DNA from: Erythrobacter sp. YJ-T3-07
GTDB lineage: Bacteria > Pseudomonadota > Alphaproteobacteria > Sphingomonadales > Sphingomonadaceae
Direction: 5' to 3'
NCBI RefSeq assembly: GCF_015999305.1
Contig: NZ_JAEAGP010000001.1
Span: 2,108,001-2,172,000, forward strand
DNA: 64,000 nt
The notes under the pieces: model-generated
Told to the model about the DNA's origin: nothing
What the model saw: the letters and a program-made list of their open reading frames with translations, nothing else
Databases searched by the model: none
In this document: one piece after another, positions 8,029-17,016 of the stretch
Layout of the letters: each line of letters starts with the position of its first letter
How positions within the stretch are numbered: position 1 is the stretch's first letter
Program-made: the position numbers and the translations under genes

Positions 8029-10323
8029 TCAGAACCGGTTATCCCTCGGGAAGCCCTGCGGCGGCATCCGGCCTGCGCCGCCGCGCGCGACCTTCCATTG
8101 CCACATCTCCATCTCGGTGCGGGTGCGTTCGCCCGTGCCGCCCATCTGCCAGCTGAGGCCTTCCTCCAGCCGGAAAGTGGTGACGTCGGCCATCCCGCCA
8201 TCGCGGTAGCGTTGCAGCTGGACGCCCTGCCCGCGTTGCATCTCGGGCATTTCTTCGAGGTTGAAGACCACCAGCTTGCGGTTGTCGCCCACGACCGCGA
8301 CGTGATCGTGCCCATCGCCGATATGCGCCACCCGGGCGAGCTTGGCATCGCCCTTCAGCGTCATCACCGCGCGGCCCTTGCGCGTTTCGGCGAGCAGGTC
8401 GTCCGACTTGATGACAAAGCCCTTGCCCAGCGTGCTCGCCAGCAGCAGCCGCTCGCCGGGCTTGTGCGCCCAGGCGGAGACGATGTGCGCGCTGTTGTCG
8501 ATATCGACCATCGTGCGCACCGGCTCGCCAAAGCCGCGCGCGCCGGGCAGCTTGTCCGCCCCCAGCGTGTAGAAGCGCCCGTCGTCGGTCGCGATCAGCA
8601 GCTTGTCGGTTGTCTGCGCATGGAAGGCGAAGGCGAGTTCGTCGCCTTCCTTGAACTTCCAGTCCTGCGACAGGTCGGCATGGCCCTTGGCCGCACGGAT
8701 CCAGCCACGCGCGGAGAGGATCACCGTGGTCGGCTCCTTCTCGATCATCGCGTCCATGCTGAATTCGACCGTGGGCTCCGCCTCGTCGATCGTGGTGCGC
8801 CGCGCGCCCAGCGGCGTGTCCTTGCCATATTCCTTGCGCAGCGCATTGAGATCGCGCTTCAGCCGCGTGCGCTGGCGCGCCGGGCTGTCGAGCAGCTTCT
8901 GAAGCTCGTCCTGCTCCTTCAGCAGCTCGTCCTTCTCCTGCCGCAGCTGCATTTCCTCCAGCTTGCGCAAACTGCGCAGCCGCATGTTGAGGATCGCTTC
9001 GGTCTGCCGGTCGGTCAGGCCGAATTCGGCCATCATCACCGGCTTGGGCTCGTCCTCGGTGCGGATGATCTCGATCACCCGGTCGAGGTTGAGGAAGGCG
9101 ATGATATAGCCTTCGAGCAGTTCCAGCCGGTCCGCGATCTTGGCCAGCCGGTGGCGGGTGCGCCGCTGGAGAATGTCGATCTGGCTCGCGATCCAGTTCT
9201 GCAACAGCTCCTTCAGGCCCATCACCATCGGCGTGCGCGTCGCATCGAGCACGTTCATGTTGAGGCCGAAGCGCGTTTCCAGATCGGTCAGGCGGTAGAG
9301 CGATTCCTTGAGCAGCTCTGGGTCGACATTGCGGCTGCGCGGGACGAGCACGATGCGGATTTGCTCGTCACTCTCGTCGCGCACATCCTCGAGGATCGGC
9401 ACCTTCTTGTCGGCGATGACCTGCGCGATCTGCTCGATCAGCTTGCCCTTGGGCACCTGATACGGGATCTCGCTGATAATCAGCTGCCACTGCCCGCCGC
9501 CCAGCCGCTCGATCCCGGCATTGCGGTCGGCCTCGTTCTCCGCCTCGGCAGCGTGGAAGCGCGCGCGGATGCGGAAGCTGCCGCGTCCGGTCTCGTAGGC
9601 CGCGCTGATGGTTTCGGGGCTGTCCACGATCAGGCCGCCGGTGGCGAGGTCCGGCCCCTGCATGATCTGCATCAGCCGCGCGTGCTCGACCGCCGGGTTC
9701 TCGATCACCTCCAGCGTCGCTTCGATCACCTCGTCGACATTGTGCGACGGGATATTGGTCGCCATGCCCACCGCGATCCCGCTGGCCCCGTTGGCGAGCA
9801 GGTTAGGGAAGATGCCGGGGAAGATGACCGGCTCTTCTTCCTCGTTGTTGTACGTGGGCACGAAATCGACCGTGCCCTCGTCCAGCCCCGACATCAGGGC
9901 CATCGCAGTCCTGGTCAGCCGCGCTTCGGTGTAGCGGGCGGCCGCGGCGTTATCGCCGTCGATATTGCCGAAGTTCCCCTGCCCTTCGACCAGTGGATAC
10001 CGCAGCGCAAATGGCTGCGCGAGGCGGACCATCGCGTCGTAGACGGCGGTGTCGCCATGCGGGTGGTACTTGCCCAGCACCTCACCGACGACCCGGGCGG
10101 ACTTCTTGTACGCAGTGTCCGGCCCAAGGCGCAGCTGGCGCATCGCCCACAGCAGGCGGCGGTGGACCGGCTTCAGACCGTCGCGCAGATCGGGCAGCGA
10201 ACGCGCGGTGATCGTCGAGAGCGCATAGACGAGATACCGCTCGGACAGCGCGGTTTCGAAAGGCGCATCGACGATTGCAGCAGGGGAATCGGGCTCTGCG
10301 GGACCCTGATCGTTGGAAGCCAT
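8029..10323 (-). CDS. parC: DNA topoisomerase IV subunit A
   Basis: Type IIA topoisomerase cleavage subunit, 764 residues, which decatenates daughter chromosomes together with ParE. The catalytic tyrosine is Tyr131 in AAARYTEARL; the helix-turn-helix region has SARVVGEVLGKYHPHGDTAVYD. The short C-terminal domain with GyrA-box remnants (RGQGVQLQRYRDGG) and overall length favour ParC over GyrA. The residue matching E. coli Ser80 is Thr92, and Glu84 is Asp96. It is transcribed away from the DJ-1 gene; the 104-base gap between them must hold both promoters. Confidence 0.94.
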   Translation of the reverse strand: MASNDQGPAEPDSPAAIVDAPFETALSERYLVYALSTITARSLPDLRDGLKPVHRRLLWAMRQLRLGPDTAYKKSARVVGEVLGKYHPHGDTAVYDAMVRLAQPFALRYPLVEGQGNFGNIDGDNAAAARYTEARLTRTAMALMSGLDEGTVDFVPTYNNEEEEPVIFPGIFPNLLANGASGIAVGMATNIPSHNVDEVIEATLEVIENPAVEHARLMQIMQGPDLATGGLIVDSPETISAAYETGRGSFRIRARFHAAEAENEADRNAGIERLGGGQWQLIISEIPYQVPKGKLIEQIAQVIADKKVPILEDVRDESDEQIRIVLVPRSRNVDPELLKESLYRLTDLETRFGLNMNVLDATRTPMVMGLKELLQNWIASQIDILQRRTRHRLAKIADRLELLEGYIIAFLNLDRVIEIIRTEDEPKPVMMAEFGLTDRQTEAILNMRLRSLRKLEEMQLRQEKDELLKEQDELQKLLDSPARQRTRLKRDLNALRKEYGKDTPLGARRTTIDEAEPTVEFSMDAMIEKEPTTVILSARGWIRAAKGHADLSQDWKFKEGDELAFAFHAQTTDKLLIATDDGRFYTLGADKLPGARGFGEPVRTMVDIDNSAHIVSAWAHKPGERLLLASTLGKGFVIKSDDLLAETRKGRAVMTLKGDAKLARVAHIGDGHDHVAVVGDNRKLVVFNLEEMPEMQRGQGVQLQRYRDGGMADVTTFRLEEGLSWQMGGTGERTRTEMEMWQWKVARGGAGRMPPQGFPRDNRF

Positions 10324-10427
10324 CGCTTCGCCCTACCACCGGCTCGCCCTGGCCAGAAGCGCGGAACGCAAAGCTTTCCCCGCCCGTTTAGCCTGTGAAA
10401 GCACAATTCAAACGAAAGGACTTCATC

Positions 10428-10973
10428 ATGGCCAAACGTGTTATGATTCTCGCCACGAACGGGTTCGAGCAGTCGGAACTCTTCGATCCCAAGAAAAACC
10501 TCGAAGATGCCGGCATCGAGACCGAACTGGTCAGCCTGGAATCGGGTGAAATCAAGGCCTGGGACAAGGACGACTGGGGCAAGACGATCAAGGTTGACAA
10601 GACCGTGGACGAAGTGGCCAATTGCGAAGGCTACGATGCCCTTCTTCTTCCCGGCGGCCAGATCAACCCCGACCTGCTGCGCGTCAACGACCGCGCCGTC
10701 GCCATCGTCCGCGAATTCAACGCTGCAGGCAAGCCGATCGCCGCGATCTGCCACGCCCCTTGGATGCTGATCGAAGCGGGCCTGGTCGAAGGCAAGACGC
10801 TGACCAGCTATCACTCGATCCGCACCGACATGAAGAATGCAGGCGCGAACGTGGTCGATCAGGAAGTGGCCGAAGACGGCAACCTGATCACCAGCCGCAA
10901 TCCGGATGACATTCCCGCCTTCTCGGATCGCCTGATCAGCCGCGTGCTGGCGAAGGTGCCCGAAAACGCCTAA
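10428..10973 (+). CDS. DJ-1/PfpI family protein (class I glutamine amidotransferase-like)
   Basis: YhbO/PfpI-type protein of 181 residues, cytosolic, linked in relatives to stress protection and protein/nucleotide deglycation or proteolysis. The nucleophile elbow is AAICHAP with Cys108-His109, and the conserved acidic residue is Glu14 in NGFEQSEL. The start ATG 10428 is preceded by GAAAGGA at 10414-10420; an upstream ATG at 10395 would add 11 residues without a Shine-Dalgarno. Terminator directly downstream; probably a single-gene unit. Confidence 0.92.
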   Translation: MAKRVMILATNGFEQSELFDPKKNLEDAGIETELVSLESGEIKAWDKDDWGKTIKVDKTVDEVANCEGYDALLLPGGQINPDLLRVNDRAVAIVREFNAAGKPIAAICHAPWMLIEAGLVEGKTLTSYHSIRTDMKNAGANVVDQEVAEDGNLITSRNPDDIPAFSDRLISRVLAKVPENA

Positions 10974-11000
10974 GCTTTGCAAAAAGCTGAGAAAACCGAG

Positions 11001-11031
11001 GCCCGGTCGCAGAGATGCGGCCGGGCTTTTT
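11001..11031 (+). terminator. Rho-independent terminator
   Basis: Stem GCCCGGTCGC / GCGGCCGGGC with a 6-base loop, followed by TTTTT, 27 bases after the DJ-1 family gene stop. A textbook intrinsic terminator for the upstream gene. Confidence 0.88.
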
Positions 11032-11113
11032 GCTGCGCGCTTGCCAATATGGCGAGAATAAGGCAAGATTGTGGCCACAATGTGATGGCCACATTGGAAT
11101 GGGGAGAGAATTG

Positions 11114-12007
11114 ATGGCCTTTCGTTCTTCGCTGCTTCTCGTGTCCGCCGCCGCCCTCGCGCTGGCCGCGTGTTCCGACAATTCCGCCTCCGAGACGGCC
11201 GAAGCCGTCACCACGATGGATGTCGCCGAAGCGGACGCGATCGAGGCACCGATGGCGGAAAGCTCTGCGGGCGAGGCGATCTCCACACCGGACATCCCCG
11301 CCGCCGCGCCCAAGATCGCTTACGTCTATTCCTACGGCTTCCGGGTGGAGCGCGACGCGATCGCTCCCCTGCAGGAACGCCACGCCGACATGTGCGCCAA
11401 TCTCGGCCCGCTGACCTGTCAGGTCCGCTCGATGAGCCAGAGCGGGGCCGACGATGACTATGGCTATGGCGAGCTGGAGCTTTCGGTCGCGGCGGACAAG
11501 GCGCGCGTTTTCGGGCGCAAGCTGGCCAGCGCGGTCGAGGCTGAAGGCGGCGAGCAGGTCTCCTCCACCATCGAGGGAGAGGATCTGTCCAAGCAGATCG
11601 TCGACACCGAAGCGCGTCTGCGCAGCCGCGAAGTGCTGCGCGACCGCCTGATGGAGGTGCTGCGCACCCGCAAGGGCAGCGTGCAGGAACTGGTCGAGGC
11701 CGAACGCGGCGTCGCGCAGGTCAATGAAGAGATCGACCAGGCGCGCAGCTGGCTGCAGGAAATGCGCGGCCGGGTCGCCTATTCACGGATCACCGTGACC
11801 TACCAGAGCGAGGGCGCAGGCCCCGGCGGCTTCGTCGAACCGATCCGCAAGGCGGTAAGCTCGATCGGCCCGGTCGCGGGCAATGTGATCGGCGGGCTGA
11901 TCCTGCTGCTGACGATTTTTCTGCCGCTCGGCCTGATCGGTTACGGCCTTTGGCGGCTGTTCGGATGGTTGCGGCGGCGCGAGGAAAGCACCGCCAGCAA
12001 GGACTAA
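11114..12007 (+). CDS. DUF4349 domain-containing lipoprotein
   Basis: Envelope protein of 297 residues of unknown function. An N-terminal lipoprotein signal ends in the lipobox LAAC; an Ala/Glu-rich linker follows. The DUF4349 core spans about residues 75-245, with a central charged helical stretch likely to form a coiled coil (QIVDTEARLRSREVLRDRL), then one membrane segment near residues 255-280 and a basic Arg-Arg-Arg cytoplasmic tail. Start ATG 11114 follows GGGGAGAG at 11101. Its stop overlaps the ferredoxin stop on the other strand (CTAA). Confidence 0.88.
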   Translation: MAFRSSLLLVSAAALALAACSDNSASETAEAVTTMDVAEADAIEAPMAESSAGEAISTPDIPAAAPKIAYVYSYGFRVERDAIAPLQERHADMCANLGPLTCQVRSMSQSGADDDYGYGELELSVAADKARVFGRKLASAVEAEGGEQVSSTIEGEDLSKQIVDTEARLRSREVLRDRLMEVLRTRKGSVQELVEAERGVAQVNEEIDQARSWLQEMRGRVAYSRITVTYQSEGAGPGGFVEPIRKAVSSIGPVAGNVIGGLILLLTIFLPLGLIGYGLWRLFGWLRRREESTASKD

Positions 12008-12333
12008 CGCCCGCTCATATCATGCGCATCGGCGGGGATGGTGACTTCCAGCCCGTCGAGCGCATCGGTCAGCGTGATCTGGCACGACAGGCGACTGGTC
12101 GGACGAACGCCATAGGCGAGGTCGAGCATGTCTTCCTCGTCCTCGCTCGCCTCAGGCAATTGCGCGAACCAGTCCTTGGCGACGAGGACATGACAGGTGG
12201 AACACGCCATCTGCCCCTCGCAGGTGCCCTCCAGCGGCATGCCAGCCGCCTGCGCGACGCGCAGCAGCACATCGCCCGCCTGCGCCTCGGCCTCGACCCG
12301 CTGCCCGTCCGATTTGATAAAGGTGACTTTCAT
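12004..12333 (-). CDS. 2Fe-2S ferredoxin (adrenodoxin type)
   Basis: Small electron carrier of 109 residues with the Fdx/adrenodoxin cluster pattern: Cys38, Cys44 and Cys47 in CEGQMACSTC and Cys84 in RLSCQ. This type commonly supplies electrons for iron-sulfur assembly or to monooxygenases. It is the last gene of an operon after two cysteine desulfurases; its ATG overlaps the upstream stop (ATGA), so co-translation and a role in Fe-S cluster assembly or sulfur transfer are likely. Start is unambiguous. Confidence 0.93.
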   Translation of the reverse strand: MKVTFIKSDGQRVEAEAQAGDVLLRVAQAAGMPLEGTCEGQMACSTCHVLVAKDWFAQLPEASEDEEDMLDLAYGVRPTSRLSCQITLTDALDGLEVTIPADAHDMSGR

Positions 12334-13415
12334 GCTTGCGAGTCTGCCGATTCGAGGATGATCGAGCAAGCGCGCTGCATATCCTCGCGTGTGGTGTAGC
12401 GCCCCCAGCCCAGCCGGATCGAGGCTTTCGCCTGCGCATCGCTGAGGCCGATGGCGCGCAGCACATGGCTGGTCCGGCCCGACCCGCTGGCGCAGGCAGA
12501 CCCGGCGGAGAACATGACTTCGCGGCATTCGCTCATCAACCGGGCGACGTCGAGGCCGTCCTTGCGGATATTGAGGTTGCCGTGCCAGCGCTGTTCCGCG
12601 CTGCCGTTGAGCGTCCAGCCGGAGAAGGCATCGCGGGCGACCTGCCACAGCTCTTCGACATGCGCCGCGTCTTCCTCCTGCCGCTCGACCGCGAGCGCTG
12701 CGGCCGCGCCGAACCCGGCGCACAGCGCGGGCGAGAGCGTGCCCGAGCGCAGGCCCTGCTCCTGCCCGCCGCCCTCGACATGCGGGATCAGCGATAGCCC
12801 GTCGCGCACCCACAACGCACCGATGCCCTTGGGACCGTGCAGCTTGTGCGCACTGACCGCGATCATGTCGGCCTCTTGCGGCAGCGCCATCTTGCCCGCC
12901 GCCTGCACCCCGTCGACCAGAAGCAGCGCGCCGGTTTCCTTCGCGCGCTTCGCCATCTCGGCAATGGGCTGGATGGTGCCGATCTCGTTATTGACCTGCA
13001 TCACCGCGAGCAGGCCGACATATTTGGGCATGTCGACGTCGGGCGCGATCACGCCATCCGCGCCGACCGGCAATTCGGTCCAGTTTCCGATCGCCTTGAC
13101 CGTGTCGATCACCGCCGCATGCTCGATCGCGCTGAACGCGATGTGCTCGCCCGAGCGGACCGGCATGTTGCCCCGGATCGCGAGGTTGATCGCCTCGGTC
13201 GCGCTGCCGGTGAAGATCACCTGCCCGCCGGGGGGGAACAACTGCGCCACCTGCTCACGCGCCACCTCGACCGCTGCGGCTGCCATCCGGCCCATGCGGT
13301 GCGGGCTGTGCGGATTGCCGAAGGTGTCGGAGTCAGGCCCGCCGAGCCACGCGAGCATCGCCTCACGCGCTTCCGGCGCAAGCGGGGTCGTGGCCTGGTA
13401 GTCGAGGTAGATCAT
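12330..13415 (-). CDS. Cysteine desulfurase (IscS/NifS class), copy 1
   Basis: PLP-dependent class V aminotransferase fold enzyme of 361 residues; removes sulfur from cysteine as an enzyme-bound persulfide. The PLP lysine is Lys191 in VSAHKLHGPKGIGAL, and the persulfide cysteine is Cys308 in SAGSACASGSG. YLDYQATTPL at the N terminus and HSPHRMGR are typical. Expressed with the ferredoxin. A second, clearly diverged desulfurase lies immediately upstream, separated by a hairpin repeat. No scaffold gene (iscU, sufB) is adjacent. Confidence 0.93.
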   Translation of the reverse strand: MIYLDYQATTPLAPEAREAMLAWLGGPDSDTFGNPHSPHRMGRMAAAAVEVAREQVAQLFPPGGQVIFTGSATEAINLAIRGNMPVRSGEHIAFSAIEHAAVIDTVKAIGNWTELPVGADGVIAPDVDMPKYVGLLAVMQVNNEIGTIQPIAEMAKRAKETGALLLVDGVQAAGKMALPQEADMIAVSAHKLHGPKGIGALWVRDGLSLIPHVEGGGQEQGLRSGTLSPALCAGFGAAAALAVERQEEDAAHVEELWQVARDAFSGWTLNGSAEQRWHGNLNIRKDGLDVARLMSECREVMFSAGSACASGSGRTSHVLRAIGLSDAQAKASIRLGWGRYTTREDMQRACSIILESADSQA

Positions 13416-13429
13416 CTAATCCGCACTAG

Positions 13430-13497
13430 CCGTTCGTGCTGAGCTTGTCGAAGCGCGAACAGAAGCACTCTCCCTTCGACAAGCTCAGGACGAACGG
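13430..13497. repeat. Inverted repeat, TTCGACAAGCTCAGG family
   Basis: Arms CCGTTCGTGCTGAGCTTGTC... (13430-13453) and ...GACAAGCTCAGGACGAACGG (13474-13497) are near-perfect inverted copies. This sequence type is scattered in many sphingomonad genomes as a small REP-like element. It lies between the two cysteine desulfurase genes and could act as an mRNA hairpin that changes their ratio. Confidence 0.85.
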
Positions 13498-13500
13498 AGG

Positions 13501-14568
13501 TTACGAAAGCGACCGCCAGGCCTCAGCGAACGCCTCCAGTTCCTCCGGTGTGGTGCTCCACCCCATGCTGACCCGGATCGTGCGCGCGGCGACATCGTCG
13601 GGCACCCCAAAGGCATCGAGCACGCGGCTCTTCTTGAGCGTGCCCGAGGAACACGCGCTGCCAGCAGACACCGCGAAGCCCTTCGCGTCGAGGCGGATCA
13701 GCTGGGCCTGGGCGCTCATCGTGGGGTGGGTGAGAGGAACGATATAGTCGACCTGCTCCCCAATCCGCAGGGCCGTTTCATCAAAGCGCTCGCGGAACCT
13801 GGCCCGGTCTTCTCGGGTGGTCGACCATTCTCCTGCCTCGAGCGCTGCGGCCATGCCCAGTATGCCCGGCAGGTTTTCAGTTCCTCGCCGATAGCCACGC
13901 TCGTGGCCGCCATTGGGGTGTAGCATCGCGTAGTCGCGCACCAGCAATGCGCCAACGCCGATTGGCCCCCCGAATTTGTGGGCCGAAACGATCACCATGT
14001 CAGCGATCTGCGGAGTCTCGACCTTGCCCACACTCTGCGCACAGTCGACCAGCAGCACGCCATTATTGCCGTGCACCACTTCGGCAATCATGCCGATGTC
14101 GTGACGGGTACCCGTTTCAGAGTTCACATGCTGTATGGCGATCAAGCACCGGTTCTCGACTTCACCGCTTGCGGCGCGAGAGGGTTCTTTTGACAGACTA
14201 TCGAGAATAGCTGTGTCGATCCTGCCGTCGGATCGTACGGGTATGCTCTCCACCCCCCTGTTCGAGACCATTGTGTAGATCGCATCATGTTCGACCGCGC
14301 TCACCGCTTCATCGAGAACGTGCGCACTATCGAAGGCGAGCAATGCACTCTCGCTCGCCCCGCTGGTAAAGATCACCTCTCCATCCCACCCCAGCGCCGC
14401 CTTCACCCGCGCACGGGCATCCTCCAGCGCCTGCTTCGCCTTGCGGCCCTCGGTATGCGGAGACGAGGGGTTGGCCCAGATCGCAAACCCTTCCTCCATC
14501 GCGGCCTTTGCCTCGGGGCGGAGCGGCGAGGTGGCGGCGTGGTCCAGATAGATGCGGGGGCGCGCCAT
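13501..14568 (-). CDS. Cysteine desulfurase-like aminotransferase class V, copy 2
   Basis: Second PLP enzyme of 355 residues and the first gene of the operon. IYLDHAATSPLRPEAK, the PLP lysine Lys198 in VSAHKFGGP, and Cys306 in SAGSACSSGTLKKSRVL are all intact, so it should be active. Sequence divergence from copy 1 is large; it is not a recent duplicate. The central part (roughly 13900-14350) has visibly lower GC and more varied third codon positions than the flanks, hinting at recombination or relaxed selection there. Start ATG 14568. Confidence 0.9.
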   Translation of the reverse strand: MARPRIYLDHAATSPLRPEAKAAMEEGFAIWANPSSPHTEGRKAKQALEDARARVKAALGWDGEVIFTSGASESALLAFDSAHVLDEAVSAVEHDAIYTMVSNRGVESIPVRSDGRIDTAILDSLSKEPSRAASGEVENRCLIAIQHVNSETGTRHDIGMIAEVVHGNNGVLLVDCAQSVGKVETPQIADMVIVSAHKFGGPIGVGALLVRDYAMLHPNGGHERGYRRGTENLPGILGMAAALEAGEWSTTREDRARFRERFDETALRIGEQVDYIVPLTHPTMSAQAQLIRLDAKGFAVSAGSACSSGTLKKSRVLDAFGVPDDVAARTIRVSMGWSTTPEELEAFAEAWRSLS

Positions 14569-14689
14569 TAGATGCTCGAAGTAATTGCGAAATGCGGCAT
14601 AAAGCCTATATAGCCGCGCACCCGGCGCGCGCCACTGCCCAATAGGCAGACGCGTGCGCCAGCCCAGCTATTTCCGGATCACAGCACCC

Positions 14690-15346
14690 ATGCCCACCGT
14701 CATCTTCCCCGGCCCCGAAGGCCGCCTCGAAGGCCGTTTCTCGCCCCCGCCGCGCCCGCGTGCGCCGGTCGCGCTGATCCTCCACCCGCACCCGCAGGGC
14801 GGCGGCACGATGAACGAGCGCAATACGCAGGCCCTCTACAAGACCTTCGTCGATCGCGGTTTCGCGACGCTGCGCTTCAATTTCCGCGGCGTGGGCCGCA
14901 GCCAGGGCAGCTTCGACAATGGCATCGGCGAATTGTCCGATGCAGCTAGCGCGCTCGACTGGATCCAGTCGATCCATGAAGAAGCGCAGGTCACCTGGGT
15001 GGCCGGTGTCAGCTTCGGCGCGCTGATCGGCATGCAGCTGCTGATGCGCCGCCCCGAAATTCGCGGCTTCATCTCGGTCGGTGCGCCGGCGAGCATGTAC
15101 GACTTCAGCTTCCTCGCGCCCTGCCCCGCCAGCGGCATCTTCGTCCACGGCGCGGCCGATACGGTGGTGCCGCCGCCCGCGGTCACCAAGCTGGTCGAAA
15201 AGCTGCGGACGCAGAAGCACATCACCATCCACCACGAAGAAATCCCGCGTGCCAACCACTTCTTCGAGAAGGAGCACGAGGAGATGATGGGTGCGGTGAA
15301 CAACTACCTCGACTTCCGGCTCGATCCGTCCTGCCCGATCCGCTGA
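14690..15346 (+). CDS. Alpha/beta hydrolase
   Basis: Cytosolic alpha/beta-fold hydrolase of 218 residues, COG2945-like. Early HPHPQGGGTMNERNTQAL and FNFRGVGRSQGSFDNGIGE segments are typical. The catalytic triad is probably Ser in GVSFGALIG, Asp in HGAADTVVPP and His in RANHFFEKE. Start ATG 14690 is chosen because residues from there match the family; an upstream start at 14654 would add 12 residues. It diverges from the desulfurase operon; hydrolases of this group often sit beside sulfur-mobilisation genes in sphingomonads. Substrate unknown. Confidence 0.88.
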   Translation: MPTVIFPGPEGRLEGRFSPPPRPRAPVALILHPHPQGGGTMNERNTQALYKTFVDRGFATLRFNFRGVGRSQGSFDNGIGELSDAASALDWIQSIHEEAQVTWVAGVSFGALIGMQLLMRRPEIRGFISVGAPASMYDFSFLAPCPASGIFVHGAADTVVPPPAVTKLVEKLRTQKHITIHHEEIPRANHFFEKEHEEMMGAVNNYLDFRLDPSCPIR

Positions 15347-15553
15347 TCACGCAGGGCTGAGGGCCTGCCCGACACCACCGATTGCCGATTGCCAATCACC
15401 TGTCCCCTGCGCGTAGCCCGCGCGGGGCGACAGGCCGTGTCGCAATTCGATCCTGATTTGAAACGTTATACCATCTAGCGCCCGTTAATAGTCATAGTGT
15501 ATCATCTCTTCGGAGGCAGTCCCCAGCTGCCCGGAAAAACAGGAGAGATGTCC

Positions 15554-16240
15554 ATGGCTTACACCTATGCCAACCAGACGCAGAACCGGCTCCCCGCCAT
15601 TCTGGGTGTGGCCGGAGTGCATGCCGGGCTCGGCGCGCTGCTGATCTACGGCCTCGCATCGGGCGAGTTCGAGAAGATCGTTCAGCCGCCGCTCGAAGGC
15701 GGCCAGATCGAGCTGCCGCCACCCCCGCCGCCGCCCAAGCCGGTCGACCAGCCGCAGGTCGAAACCCCGCCCTCGGCACGCGACGTGGTCGCCCCCAAGC
15801 CGCCGCTGAATGTGTCGACCAGTCCGCCGCGCGTCGACACCAGCGATATCATCCTGCCGCCTGCGCCGCCGCAGCCGCTGGCATTGCCCAGCACCACCCC
15901 CACGCTCCCGCCGCCTCCGCCACCCAAGCCCACGCCCAGCTTCGATCCGGTGGCCGCGCGCCCCGCGAATAATGCGGGCAGCTGGGTGACGCAGAGCGAC
16001 TATCGCAGCAGCTGGATATCCCGCGATTACGCGGGCACGGTCGGCTTCAGGCTGAATGTCGGCGCGAGTGGCCGCGTGGAAGGCTGCTCGGTCACGCAAT
16101 CTTCCGGCGTCGCCGCTCTCGACGAGGCGACCTGCCAGCTGGTCACCCGGCGCGCGCGGTTCGATCCGGCCAAGAACGGCCAGGGCCGCGCGGTTGCGGG
16201 CAGCTATAACGGCGCGGTGCGCTGGCAGCTTCCCGACTGA
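15554..16240 (+). CDS. TonB family energy transducer
   Basis: Inner-membrane protein of about 228 residues that couples the proton motive force (with ExbB/ExbD) to outer-membrane receptors. One N-terminal transmembrane helix (residues about 13-35), then a proline-rich periplasmic spacer with PPPPPPPKP-type runs, then the C-terminal TonB fold from about residue 150, with RVEGCSVTQSSGVAALDEATC. ATG 15554 is preferred over ATG 15548 because AGGAGAG ends directly at the latter. Could serve the TonB receptor at 59.5 kb, which is inference. Confidence 0.9.
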   Translation: MAYTYANQTQNRLPAILGVAGVHAGLGALLIYGLASGEFEKIVQPPLEGGQIELPPPPPPPKPVDQPQVETPPSARDVVAPKPPLNVSTSPPRVDTSDIILPPAPPQPLALPSTTPTLPPPPPPKPTPSFDPVAARPANNAGSWVTQSDYRSSWISRDYAGTVGFRLNVGASGRVEGCSVTQSSGVAALDEATCQLVTRRARFDPAKNGQGRAVAGSYNGAVRWQLPD

Positions 16241-16252
16241 TAACGGCTTCGC

Positions 16253-16465
16253 CTACTCTCCGATTCCCTCGGCCGTGGCGGTGTTCACCGGCGCCCGGCC
16301 CTGGGAATCGGGGATGGTCCAGATCGCCACATTGAGCAGCGCGACCAGCGCGGCGACCACCATAAGCCCCGCCTGCTTGCGAAAGCCGCGGCGGAACAGG
16401 ATGAACGCGCCCGCGATCAGGGCGAATGCGGCGAGGACCAGCAGCGAGAGTACGAGGTTGAGCAT
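16253..16465 (-). CDS. Small two-helix membrane protein
   Basis: Hypothetical protein of 70 residues. Two hydrophobic helices (about residues 3-24 and 33-52) are separated by a basic turn RRGFRKQ. No family recognised. It lies head-to-head with the DUF3597 gene, 104 bases apart, and converges on tonB with 12 bases between stops. Codon use matches its neighbours, supporting a real gene. Confidence 0.65.
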   Translation of the reverse strand: MLNLVLSLLVLAAFALIAGAFILFRRGFRKQAGLMVVAALVALLNVAIWTIPDSQGRAPVNTATAEGIGE

Positions 16466-16569
16466 GCGTTTCGCCTACACCGGATTGTGCCCATGCGGAA
16501 CGGCTGTGTGCGCGAAGCTTTCTGTTGGAGTGCGGCACACCTGCCGCGAGTAGCCACAGGAGCTGTGTC

Positions 16570-16962
16570 ATGGGTATTTTCGGTTCGATCAAGAATGCGA
16601 TCTTCGGCAACGACAAGACCGAAAAGCAGCCACCGGCAACCTCCACCGCCCCGCCGACCACGCCAGCAACAGACACGTTCAACAATTCAGGCGTCAAATT
16701 CGAGCCGACCACCACGGTCGACGTGGCAGAGCGACTGGACAAGATCGAAGGCTCCGACAAGCTCAACTGGCGAACCTCGATCGTCGATCTCCTCAAGTTG
16801 CTCAGCATCGATCCGAGTTACGAGAACCGCAAGCAGCTGGCGGGCGAACTGGGCCGTACCGACTACGAAGGCACCGCCGAAGACAATATCTGGCTGCACA
16901 AGCGGGTGATGCAGGAAATCGCCGACCACGGCGGCAATGTGCCTCCCGAACTGCTCAAGTAG
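16570..16962 (+). CDS. DUF3597 domain-containing protein
   Basis: Cytosolic protein of 130 residues. It begins MGIFGSIKNAIFG, as DUF3597 members do, followed by a Thr/Pro-rich linker (residues 18-38) and a helical domain with LNWRTSIVDLLKLLSIDPSYENRKQLA and WLHKRVMQEIADHGG. The domain resembles a small helical, LysM-like or DNA-binding fold, but function is unknown. AGGAG at 16558-16562 sets the ATG at 16570. Confidence 0.87.
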   Translation: MGIFGSIKNAIFGNDKTEKQPPATSTAPPTTPATDTFNNSGVKFEPTTTVDVAERLDKIEGSDKLNWRTSIVDLLKLLSIDPSYENRKQLAGELGRTDYEGTAEDNIWLHKRVMQEIADHGGNVPPELLK

Positions 16963-17016
16963 CACACGCGAAGCAAAGATTTGACGGGTGTGGCGCGGGG
17001 CGTCACACCCGTTTGC

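Noticed and set aside
10030..10060. Quinolone-resistance-like change in ParC (Thr at the Ser80 position)
   Set aside because: Thr92 and Asp96 are conservative replacements and may be the natural state in this group; no basis for calling resistance.
7945..10398. 817-codon open frame on the plus strand opposite parC
   Set aside because: Mirror of a high-GC coding strand. ParC motifs and the Tyr131 site are on the other strand; the translated product has no recognisable domain.
13416..13500. Rho-independent terminator between the two desulfurases
   Set aside because: The hairpin has no T run on either side and belongs to a dispersed repeat family, so it is listed as a repeat.
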